Translations under genes and position numbers: made by a program
Shown here: piece by piece, positions 1 through 4,867 of the stretch
Position numbering within the stretch: position 1 is the stretch's first letter
How the letters are laid out: every line of letters begins with the position of its first letter
Notes under the pieces: model-generated
The model's input: the letters and a program-made list of their open reading frames with translations, nothing else
Told to the model about the DNA's origin: nothing
Databases searched by the model: none
Source: Bacillota bacterium
GTDB taxonomy: Bacteria; Bacillota; Clostridia; Lachnospirales; Lachnospiraceae
Length of the DNA stretch: 5,188 nucleotides
NCBI GenBank assembly: GCA_023415475.1
Contig: JAEZKL010000166.1
Location: 1-5,188, forward strand
Direction: 5' to 3'

Positions 1-262
1 TATATCCAATTTCTTTTAATGATGACAACATTTGTTCCATCAAAGCTGTACCTATTCCATACCCACGATATTCTTTATATAGAGATATTGCAAATGATGG
101 GGTTTCATCATCAATATGACCATAATCATTCATAATTCGTACCCAGACTGCTCCCACAACTTTTCCGTCAACTTCAGCAACGAAACAATGATCATCTTTT
201 TGTTTACCAAAATCAGATACATACACCTGTATATCTGGTTGATTTATAATGCTTTTTGGTAT
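1..262 (-). pseudogene. GNAT N-acetyltransferase, N-terminally truncated and running off the window
   Basis: The open frame gives 87 residues of a GNAT-fold acetyltransferase, the superfamily that transfers an acetyl group from acetyl-CoA to an amine. Visible are the beta strands around VAEVDGKVVGAVWVRI, then the acetyl-CoA pyrophosphate-binding motif RGYGIGTAL near residues 70-78, followed by the start of helix alpha-3. The substrate cannot be told. The reading frame is closed by a TAA at 263-265 immediately before Ile-Pro-Lys-Ser, a point where family members normally have about 25 further residues (first strand and helix 1). There is no ATG or ribosome binding site at this junction, and the bases upstream belong to another ORF. 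I infer a 5'-truncated gene. The C-terminus lies beyond the left edge. An internal GTG start is possible but would leave an incomplete fold. Confidence 0.7.
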
Positions 263-285
263 TTAATAATGTAAATCGTATCTTC

Positions 286-435
286 CTAGTGCTTCGGAGG
301 AGATAACTCCTTACCAATAACTATCATCTTCAACAGCTGTTTAGCTTCATATACTTCATGTGCATTACATGGATGGCTTTCATACTGTTCTATCTTATTT
401 TCATAATAATCCAAACTGAACAAAATTAAGCTCAT
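286..435 (-). CDS. Small hypothetical protein, 49 aa, possibly frameshifted
   Basis: I do not recognise this protein. The ATG at 435-433 has a good ribosome binding site, AGGAGA at 448-443 with a 7-nt spacer, so translation is plausible. The product begins MSLILFSLDYYENK, is mostly helical and charged, and has no signal peptide or membrane span. It ends PPKH at a TAG (288-286). In the +2 frame the same stretch continues as EALGRYDLHY up to the TAA at 263-265, which has the look of a natural C-terminus. One indel near 290-315 would therefore turn it into a protein of roughly 60 residues. It sits directly in front of the truncated acetyltransferase, so this may be the scar where two genes were joined by deletion. 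The ribosome binding site and residue composition are seen; the frameshift is inference. Confidence 0.4.
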   Translation of the reverse strand: MSLILFSLDYYENKIEQYESHPCNAHEVYEAKQLLKMIVIGKELSPPKH

Positions 436-473
436 TTTATTTTCTCCTGTAAATTTATCTGTTTCATTCTTTT

Positions 474-482
474 ATATTATCA
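474..482 (-). promoter_or_regulatory. Candidate extended -10 promoter for the 49-aa ORF
   Basis: The minus strand reads TGATAATAT here: a TAATAT hexamer (479-474) preceded by TG one base upstream, the extended -10 form. It lies 38 nt before the ATG at 435. No good -35 hexamer sits 16-18 nt upstream, so the call rests on the extended -10 alone in an AT-rich background. The rest of the 436-574 spacer shows nothing clear. Confidence 0.3.
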
Positions 483-574
483 TGACCTTTATAAACATAT
501 GGGAATTTCATATTACATCGCAATTACCACCGATTACGAATAAACTATACATCTATTTTGAATTTGTTATTAAT

Positions 575-1123
575 TTAAAAAACAATCCCAGTCTTGTTTG
601 TTACCTCAGCATTGATTGAAAAGCTTTGTTTCCCATCAACAGTTTCTAATGAAAAACTTATACCATTCTTAGAAGCCGTATAACGCACAAAAGTTCCCGA
701 ACTATCTTTGGAAAGTTCATATCCCATTTCGCTAAATATCCTTTCAAACTCATCATAGGATGAATCAACAGTCAATCCGTATACAGTAATATTGGGGTCG
801 TTGAAATCAATCGATGTTATATATTGACCACCATCTGAATAGTCCGGCCATGCGGTAATCATATATTTTACATAATATTCCGGATCAACTTCATATCCAT
901 CTTCATTCAATTCTGGCAGATAACCGGAACCATAGTATTGTTCTGCACCAAACCACCCAATGATTTCATAGTAATCAGAAAAATCTACATCTTTAACATC
1001 CTGTGTAATCCAGAACTCAAGATTTGTGTCTTCTGGCATTTCGAGAGTTGTTTCTTTATCAGAGCACGATGAAAAATCAACAAGAACCATAATTAAAACA
1101 AGGATAAAAGCGATTTGCTTCAT
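575..1123 (-). CDS. Predicted lipoprotein of unknown function, 182 aa
   Basis: The N-terminus is a short lipoprotein signal: Lys2, a hydrophobic run at residues 4-15, then the lipobox Phe-Ser-Ser-Cys with Cys20 as the lipidation site, after which the chain is acidic and hydrophilic. The mature protein should be anchored to the outer face of the cytoplasmic membrane. The body is rich in Asp, Tyr and Gly, with a WFGAEQYYGSGY segment near 57-68 and an ITVYGLTVDSSYDEFERIF segment near 112-130. The second recalls small extracytoplasmic domains of Firmicute lipoproteins, in which a 'GL-x-V-x-x-S' turn precedes a helix. I do not recognise a named family and see no catalytic motif. The start is supported by AAAGGAGA about 7 nt before the ATG. 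It lies 158 bp downstream of the acetyltransferase gene and has its own -10 candidate, so it is probably transcribed alone. Confidence 0.85.
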   Translation of the reverse strand: MKQIAFILVLIMVLVDFSSCSDKETTLEMPEDTNLEFWITQDVKDVDFSDYYEIIGWFGAEQYYGSGYLPELNEDGYEVDPEYYVKYMITAWPDYSDGGQYITSIDFNDPNITVYGLTVDSSYDEFERIFSEMGYELSKDSSGTFVRYTASKNGISFSLETVDGKQSFSINAEVTNKTGIVF

Positions 1124-1156
1124 GTGTTTATCTCCTTTAAATTCTTTTTGTCATTA

Positions 1157-1162
1157 ATTATA
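1157..1162 (-). promoter_or_regulatory. Candidate -10 element of the lipoprotein gene
   Basis: A perfect TATAAT occurs on the minus strand 34 nt before the lipoprotein start codon, a normal distance for a short 5' leader. The -35 region at a 16-18 nt spacing (CAATTA or similar) is poor. If the element is real, the promoter may depend on an activator or be weak. Confidence 0.4.
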
Positions 1163-1180
1163 TAGAAATCCATGGATCGT

Positions 1181-1194
1181 AATTGATAACAATT
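1181..1194. repeat. Palindrome AATTG-ATAA-CAATT over the -35 region of the lipoprotein promoter
   Basis: A 5-bp perfect inverted repeat with a 4-bp centre sits about 19 bp upstream of the TATAAT, covering where the -35 contacts would be. Its sequence resembles the lac-type core TTGTTATCAA. It could be an operator, but so short a palindrome in AT-rich DNA can arise by chance. Confidence 0.3.
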
Positions 1195-1281
1195 GTGAAG
1201 AGACATAATTACATTTAAATATCTTAATATCCTGGGAAGTTCGATTTACTCTATAAAATGGAGCTTGCTGAAATCTACTAG

Positions 1282-1812
1282 CTATAAATCCAGTTTCTTT
1301 TCAATGCATACCAGATTTACTCCCGCCAAGCCGTTGAAAACGCACGAAGTAATGCCGATTTCTTTATATCCAAAATTCTTATACATTGCTCGCGCACGAG
1401 CATTAATAGCGTTAGTATCAATTCTTAAGTAAGGACAATTGTTCTCTCTTGCATGCTGCTCATAGAACTCCACCATCTTCCTTCCGTAGCCGTGTTTTGT
1501 CACAGAAGGCTCCACAACAAGGGTATGCATCACCATCACTTGGTCATCAACCGCAGGATATTCCCACTGACAGTTCTTATATTCAGGAAGCTGCTCCTTG
1601 TTCAGACGCATTGCAGCGACAATATCTCCGTCTTCCTCCATAACAAATAGATCATCATTTTCCAATGCTGCAACAGCCGTATTCCTGGTTGGATATACAC
1701 CTCTCTTCCAGCCGGTGGTACATTTACACTTCTCTTCTTCCTCTATAATATGTTCAAAAATCCGTGCTACCATATCTATATCTTTCGGTTTCGCTTTTCG
1801 TATTATATTCAT
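1282..1812 (-). CDS. GNAT family N-acetyltransferase, 176 aa
   Basis: A complete GNAT acetyltransferase, expected to be cytoplasmic and to use acetyl-CoA; the acceptor is unknown. Numbered from the chosen start, it opens MNIIRKAKPKDIDMVARIF (strand 1 and helix 1), has a central sheet with VMHTLVVEP near 94-102, the acetyl-CoA P-loop as KHGYGRKMV near 106-114, then LRIDTNAINARARAMYKNFGY near 129-149, the usual 'N-x-x-A-x-x-x-Y-x-x-x-GF/GY' signature of the last helix. Length and order are typical for the family. An ATG five codons upstream (1827) is possible but has no ribosome binding site. The ATG at 1812 is preceded by GGAGAG (1825-1820) with a 7-nt spacer, so I choose it. The gene stands alone between spacers of 158 and about 485 bp. 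No convincing terminator follows its stop. Confidence 0.9.
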   Translation of the reverse strand: MNIIRKAKPKDIDMVARIFEHIIEEEEKCKCTTGWKRGVYPTRNTAVAALENDDLFVMEEDGDIVAAMRLNKEQLPEYKNCQWEYPAVDDQVMVMHTLVVEPSVTKHGYGRKMVEFYEQHARENNCPYLRIDTNAINARARAMYKNFGYKEIGITSCVFNGLAGVNLVCIEKKLDL

Positions 1813-1819
1813 ACCTGCA

Positions 1820-1825
1820 CTCTCC
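1820..1825 (-). promoter_or_regulatory. Ribosome binding site that decides the acetyltransferase start
   Basis: GGAGAG on the minus strand, 7 nt before the ATG at 1812-1810. It overlaps the upstream ATG at 1827-1825, whose own 5' flank (ACAATAGCGTGA) contains no purine-rich site. The same GGAGAG sequence serves arsD, so it is the local norm. Confidence 0.7.
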
Positions 1826-1873
1826 ATTCACGCTATTGTATCGTATTATTGCTATTATCTGTAGTTCCTGTCA

Positions 1874-1902
1874 TCCATACATAATTACTTACTAAATGTC
1901 AA
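1874..1902 (-). promoter_or_regulatory. Candidate promoter of the acetyltransferase gene
   Basis: The minus strand has a perfect -35 TTGACA (1902-1897), then 17 nt, then TATGGA (1879-1874), a weak match to TATAAT. This leaves a leader of roughly 55 nt before the ATG. The -35 is convincing and the -10 is not. Confidence 0.35.
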
Positions 1903-1903
1903 C

Positions 1904-1917
1904 TATAAAATTTTATA
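1904..1917. repeat. 14-bp perfect palindrome TATAAAATTTTATA beside the acetyltransferase -35
   Basis: A perfect AT-only palindrome ending one base upstream of the TTGACA. It could be an UP-element-like A/T tract or a regulator site. With no G or C it may equally be chance. Confidence 0.3.
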
Positions 1918-2023
1918 CCAATTTAGTGTATTTTAACATAATTCCTTAACTTATTCCACCAATTTCCATCCTATACTTTTCAATTCTATTCAACAATCAC
2001 AAATATCACAATTCTCATTACAT

Positions 2024-2056
2024 AAAAAATAGCCAGTATCACATCAATACCGACTA
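2024..2056 (-). terminator. Rho-independent terminator of the ars unit
   Basis: On the minus strand TAGTCGGTAT (2056-2047) pairs with ATACTGGCTA (2039-2030) over all ten positions, two of them G-U wobbles, around a 7-nt loop, and is followed at once by a run of six T (2029-2024). On the plus strand the two wobbles become A-C mismatches, so the structure works better for minus-strand transcripts, although a T-rich stretch (2057-2067) also follows on that side. It lies about 240 bp after the arsA stop and about 75 bp after the stop of the remnant at 2130-2258, as expected if that remnant was the last gene of the operon. Confidence 0.75.
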
Positions 2057-2129
2057 CTTTTATTTTTAATATAAAATTACTTTTTTCTAACCGACCATAC
2101 TATAACCGGACGGAAGGTATAAGTACCCG

Positions 2130-2258
2130 CTATAAGTTAACCATCACCATCTCTACAATTTGCTCTGTCGAATACTCATCAAGACCATCAACCGTCTTAA
2201 GCTCGGCGTCCGGTAGATATGGTTCAGTTACAGAACGGAATTCCTGATCGTAGTTACA
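2130..2258 (-). pseudogene. C-terminal remnant of an unidentified third ars-operon gene
   Basis: Between the arsA stop and the terminator, one minus-strand frame runs open for 42 codons and reads like real protein: it includes RSVTEPYLPDAELKTVDGLD and then STEQIVEMVMVNL before a TAG (2132-2130). Codon use and amino-acid mix match the neighbouring genes. There is no ribosome binding site or usable start: upstream the frame is closed by a TGA (2261-2259), and only about 37 nt separate it from arsA. I do not recognise the family, and nothing in it points to the membrane helices of an arsenite permease. I infer the tail of a gene whose front was deleted. The rest of the 1828-2297 spacer holds the acetyltransferase promoter candidate and the terminator, and otherwise nothing I can name. 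Confidence 0.5.
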
Positions 2259-2297
2259 TCATAACAGCCTAGTTCTTAGCTATGATTTATTATGTTA

Positions 2298-4034
2298 CTA
2301 TAACCCTAGTAATCGATCACCCTTAATCTCCTCCGGGCTCCAGCTGATTAAAGCGAAATTCCCCTTCGAATGGGCATCAACTTTATTAATCCATTCGATT
2401 TCGTTACTAGCTTTAGCCGTTAACAGCTTATTAGAGGTTTCAGTCTGATAAAGGGAAGAATTAATCACCCACCATTTTGTAAATATTTTAGCCCTCTTTA
2501 AGTCCTCTTCCAGACGCATTGCCTCATATACCGGGGTAGTTTCCGCTAAAGTTACAATAATGACTTCCGTTTCCTCAGGGTTTCGTAATCTTGGTAATAG
2601 CTTTCGTGCTGCTTCCGGAACATCTCCCTGGGAACGCTTCATCTCCTGGTTGTAGCTCTGTGTAGACTCCAGTAATAGTAAGGTGTGTCCTGTTGGAGCT
2701 GTATCGATCACTACCACCTGCTCCTCTGCCTTATCTACAATTTCTGCAAATGCCCGAAACACTGCGATCTCCTGAGTACAGGGTGACTTGAGGTCTTCTT
2801 CCACATAAGCCACATCATCCTCACTCATCATCTCACGCGCTTTGGCTAAAACCTCTTCCTGATACTTACGAAGTTCTTCCTTTTCATCGATATGGCTTAA
2901 TGAAATATTATCTCTTTCCTGTATCACGAACCTCAGATGGGCTGCCGGATCGGTTGTGGTCAGATGTACCTTTTTACCCTTAGCAGCCAGACCTAATGCT
3001 ATGGAAGCGGCGATTGTAGTCTTGCCGACTCCGCCTTTCCCCATCGTGAAGATTACCTTCTTTTCGGTATGATACAAGTCATCAATGACATCCTTCAGCT
3101 TATGGATTACGTTAGCCTTCACCGCTTCATCATTAACCTCATAATCATCCTTATCAAGAAAGGCACGGATATGCTTCAGTCCGGTGATATTATATGCACG
3201 TAAGGGTATCATATAAGTCTGCATCTCCTTGATGCCTTCAGGAATGCTGATCAAAGACTGTTGCTGCTTTTTAAACAGACTAGAGGAAATCTCGTCATCC
3301 TGTTCTGTTAATATACCGTTTATAATCAGTATCTGATTATGAACACCAAGCTCTCCCAGTTCAAGTGACGCCCGTTCCGCTTCCTTCAGAGGGGTTTCTT
3401 CCGGTCTGGACACCAGAACCAAAGTAGTCAGATCACTGTTTGCCAAGGTATCTACCGCGTTACGATAGATTTCCTTCTTATCTTCGAGGCCGGATAGTTG
3501 CCCTAAGCAGGATGCCCCATGGGTATTCTCACTGATGAAATTACTCCATGCCGAAGGAAGCTGCAGCATCCTTAAGGTATGACCTGTCGGAGCGGTATCA
3601 AACAGGATATAATCATAATCCTCTTGTACCCTTGCATCTGTAATGAATTTCGAAAACTCATTGAAGGATGCTATTTCTACCGTACAGGAGCCAGATAGCT
3701 GCTCCTCCATATTATTAAGTATTGCCTCCGGTAATAGTCCTCGGTAAGGTGATATTACGCTCTCACGGTATTCGGCAGCTGCCTCAATCGGATCCAGGTT
3801 TGCAACAACAAGATTAGGTACTTCCTTAATAGCGATCCCTTTATTATTAAGCAGCGTATGAAATACATCCTGCAAGTTAGATGCAGGATCGGTACTGATT
3901 AATAGCACCTTCATCCCGCTATCAGCCAAGGCAACAGCAGTTGCACATGCCGTGGAAGTCTTACCCACTCCACCTTTTCCGGTAAAAAACAAGTATTTCG
4001 TTAACTTGATATCCAGTGGATTAAATACTTTCAT
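2298..4034 (-). CDS. arsA: ArsA, arsenite/antimonite-activated pump ATPase, 578 aa
   Basis: ArsA is the cytoplasmic ATPase that powers As(III)/Sb(III) export through ArsB or a similar permease. The protein is the full two-domain form. Half A has the deviant Walker A TGKGGVGKTS at 18-27 and the signature DTAPTGHT at 146-153; half B has GKGGVGKTT at 332-340 and DTAPTGHT at 444-451, with a linker around 290-325. The three metalloid cysteines of E. coli R773 ArsA (113, 172, 422) correspond to Cys117, Cys176 and Cys419; the 117-176 spacing of 59 is identical. The extra ligands His148, Ser420 and His453 correspond to His152, Ser417 and His450. Length is close to the family norm of about 580. AAAGGG (4050-4045) lies 10 nt before the ATG, and arsD ends 39 nt upstream, so the two are co-transcribed. 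No permease gene follows. Confidence 0.97.
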   Translation of the reverse strand: MKVFNPLDIKLTKYLFFTGKGGVGKTSTACATAVALADSGMKVLLISTDPASNLQDVFHTLLNNKGIAIKEVPNLVVANLDPIEAAAEYRESVISPYRGLLPEAILNNMEEQLSGSCTVEIASFNEFSKFITDARVQEDYDYILFDTAPTGHTLRMLQLPSAWSNFISENTHGASCLGQLSGLEDKKEIYRNAVDTLANSDLTTLVLVSRPEETPLKEAERASLELGELGVHNQILIINGILTEQDDEISSSLFKKQQQSLISIPEGIKEMQTYMIPLRAYNITGLKHIRAFLDKDDYEVNDEAVKANVIHKLKDVIDDLYHTEKKVIFTMGKGGVGKTTIAASIALGLAAKGKKVHLTTTDPAAHLRFVIQERDNISLSHIDEKEELRKYQEEVLAKAREMMSEDDVAYVEEDLKSPCTQEIAVFRAFAEIVDKAEEQVVVIDTAPTGHTLLLLESTQSYNQEMKRSQGDVPEAARKLLPRLRNPEETEVIIVTLAETTPVYEAMRLEEDLKRAKIFTKWWVINSSLYQTETSNKLLTAKASNEIEWINKVDAHSKGNFALISWSPEEIKGDRLLGL

Positions 4035-4073
4035 ATTATGTCTACCCTTTCTTCACCCTGTCTATTCCGATGA

Positions 4074-4481
4074 TTAACAGCAGCTTCCTCCGGAACAATC
4101 ATCTCTGGAACAACAGCATCCACCTTGTTGCTCCTCTTCTTCCTTCACTTCTATTGTCTGCTCACCGACTACGCTCACCGGAATATTTAGATACTCTGCA
4201 AATTCTTCATTTGTAGGATAACGACCTGTCATAATGATTTCACCATCAAATACAGCAAGAGGTAACGCTTCCACTCCCTCAGTCTTAATGATATTATTAA
4301 CTACATTATTTTTAATAAATTCCTGTGGTGCACTAGTCAGATTAAATCTCTCAACCTTCACTCCGTTCTTCTCTAAGGTATTAAGTACTGTTGAAATTCT
4401 TAAGAGCTCTGGATCTACACCTACTCCACATAATCCTGTTGAACAGCACATTGCCGGTTCAAAAATCTGCATAGTTTTCAT
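4074..4481 (-). CDS. arsD: ArsD, arsenic metallochaperone, 135 aa
   Basis: ArsD binds As(III)/Sb(III) and passes it to ArsA, raising the ATPase's affinity so the pump works at low arsenite; it can also act as a weak repressor of its operon. The N-terminus carries IFEPAMCCSTGLCG with Cys12, Cys13 and Cys18, at the same positions as the essential triad of R773 ArsD. The thioredoxin-like body contains EALPLAVFDGEIIMTGRYP near 70-88. The tail ends in a Cys-rich stretch (Cys122-123-124, 129, 134-135) after an acidic EEEE linker. It is richer in Cys than the two vicinal pairs of R773 ArsD. The ATG is supported by GGAGAG (4493-4488) with a 6-nt spacer. It is the first gene of the unit, directly behind the operator-bearing promoter, with arsA 39 nt downstream. 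Confidence 0.97.
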   Translation of the reverse strand: MKTMQIFEPAMCCSTGLCGVGVDPELLRISTVLNTLEKNGVKVERFNLTSAPQEFIKNNVVNNIIKTEGVEALPLAVFDGEIIMTGRYPTNEEFAEYLNIPVSVVGEQTIEVKEEEEQQGGCCCSRDDCSGGSCC

Positions 4482-4511
4482 AATAATCTCTCCATTCTTC
4501 TCTATATAGAT

Positions 4512-4545
4512 ATCTATCTATATGATATATTTTATATAGATAGAT
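4512..4545. promoter_or_regulatory. Perfect 12-10-12 inverted repeat, probable ArsR-type operator
   Basis: ATCTATCTATAT (4512-4523) and ATATAGATAGAT (4534-4545) are exact reverse complements around a 10-bp centre. One arm lies within the -35/-10 spacer next to the -35; the other covers the end of the -10 and the bases after it. A bound dimer would therefore block RNA polymerase. ArsR/SmtB repressors typically bind AT-rich inverted repeats over their promoters. Overlapping palindromes ATAGATATCTAT (4506-4517) and TCTATATAGA (4501-4510) extend the pattern into the arsD leader. The symmetry and position are seen; ArsR as the binder is inference, and ArsD is an alternative. Confidence 0.75.
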
Positions 4546-4550
4546 GTCAA
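4522..4550 (-). promoter_or_regulatory. arsDA promoter
   Basis: The minus strand has a perfect -35 TTGACA (4550-4545), exactly 17 nt, and TATCAT (4527-4522), five of six matches to the -10 consensus. Transcription should begin near 4515, giving a leader of about 33 nt that includes the GGAGAG ribosome binding site of arsD. This is the best promoter in the window. Confidence 0.8.
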
Positions 4551-4611
4551 TATCTAATTCATTAAATTAACCAAGATGAATTGACAAATTATTCACTGAC
4601 CATATATAGAA

Positions 4612-4653
4612 ATACCCATATCTATGCCATTTTATAAGCATATATATGGGTGT
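4612..4653. repeat. 16-bp imperfect inverted repeat with a 10-nt loop
   Basis: ATACCCATATCTATGC (4612-4627) and GCATATATATGGGTGT (4638-4653) match as inverted repeats at 14 of 16 positions around CATTTTATAA. The stem is long for chance, and the GGG/CCC blocks stand out in AT-rich DNA. On neither strand does a proper T-run follow directly, so it is not a classical terminator. It could be a regulator site, a transcript-processing hairpin or part of a decayed mobile element. Confidence 0.55.
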
Positions 4654-4780
4654 GTATTTAATCAATGCTTCTCAAGCTATGTTCACACACATTTTTTCAC
4701 TAAACTCAACTACATTGATTCTACCATCATTTTTATATGAATAAGAAATTAACATTTATTCCGTCGTTTGTTTTGAAGTT

Positions 4781-4797
4781 ATCTATATAGGTGTCAG
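4781..4797 (-). promoter_or_regulatory. Partial second copy of the ars promoter-operator motif
   Basis: The minus strand reads CTGACACCTATATAGAT here. Its TGACACCTAT matches TGACATCTAT at the arsDA -35/operator junction (4549-4540) in 9 of 10 positions, and it contains the palindrome CTATATAG, also present at 4502-4509. No -10 lies 17 nt downstream (AAAACA), so it is not a working promoter of that form. It may be a spare half-operator or the remains of the promoter of a lost gene. Confidence 0.3.
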
Positions 4798-4827
4798 GAT
4801 AAGGAATTCGAGCTCTTGATACAGTAA

Positions 4828-4843
4828 TATATAGAACTATATA
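4828..4843. repeat. Palindrome TATATAG-AA-CTATATA
   Basis: A perfect 7-2-7 inverted repeat about 25 bp beyond the serine hydrolase stop. The transcript could fold into a weak six-pair stem with a GUUC loop, but no T-run follows, so it is unlikely to terminate. The arms share the TATATAG core with the ars operator region. Confidence 0.35.
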
Positions 4844-4867
4844 AATTCTCATTATCTATCTGAAACA

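Larger units (their letters stand above)
4551..4867. other. Gene-poor structured spacer between the serine hydrolase and the ars promoter
   Basis: About 320 bp with no gene I can support, and in particular no arsR. It holds the long imperfect hairpin (4612-4653), a plus-strand promoter-like pair TTGACA (4581-4586) and TATATA (4603-4608) with nothing convincing downstream, a 27-codon minus-strand ORF without a good ribosome binding site (4672-4755), a partial copy of the ars promoter-operator motif (4781-4797), and a small palindrome (4828-4843). Confidence 0.6.

Noticed and set aside
1262..1284. Possible terminator just after the acetyltransferase stop, from AGCT repeats
   Set aside because: Only four base pairs form reliably and no T-run follows.
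1449..1864. Overlapping plus-strand reading frames opposite the acetyltransferase gene
   Set aside because: They lie antisense to a clear GNAT coding region, have no family resemblance or good ribosome binding site, and are rich in Ser, Pro and His as expected of shadow frames.
4472..4481. Alternative arsD start at the ATG of Met4
   Set aside because: The first ATG has the well-spaced GGAGAG, and starting there places the cysteines at 12, 13 and 18 exactly as in R773 ArsD.
4234..4509. Plus-strand frame of 91 codons opposite arsD
   Set aside because: It is antisense to arsD, which has conserved cysteines and a ribosome binding site, and it runs into the ars promoter-operator palindromes.
4581..4608. 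Plus-strand promoter-like TTGACA, 16 nt, TATATA
   Set aside because: The hexamers are good, but no plus-strand gene follows and TATATA is common in this spacer. It is mentioned in the spacer entry but not called as a promoter.
4624..4740. Plus-strand ORF of 38 codons beginning MPFYKHIYG
   Set aside because: It has no ribosome binding site, an improbable composition rich in His, Phe and Tyr, and its start lies inside the hairpin at 4612-4653.
4620..4867. A hidden or broken arsR gene
   Set aside because: I read the minus strand in this stretch for ArsR features (the ELCVCDL-type metal motif, a winged-helix pattern) and found only short frames closed by stops.
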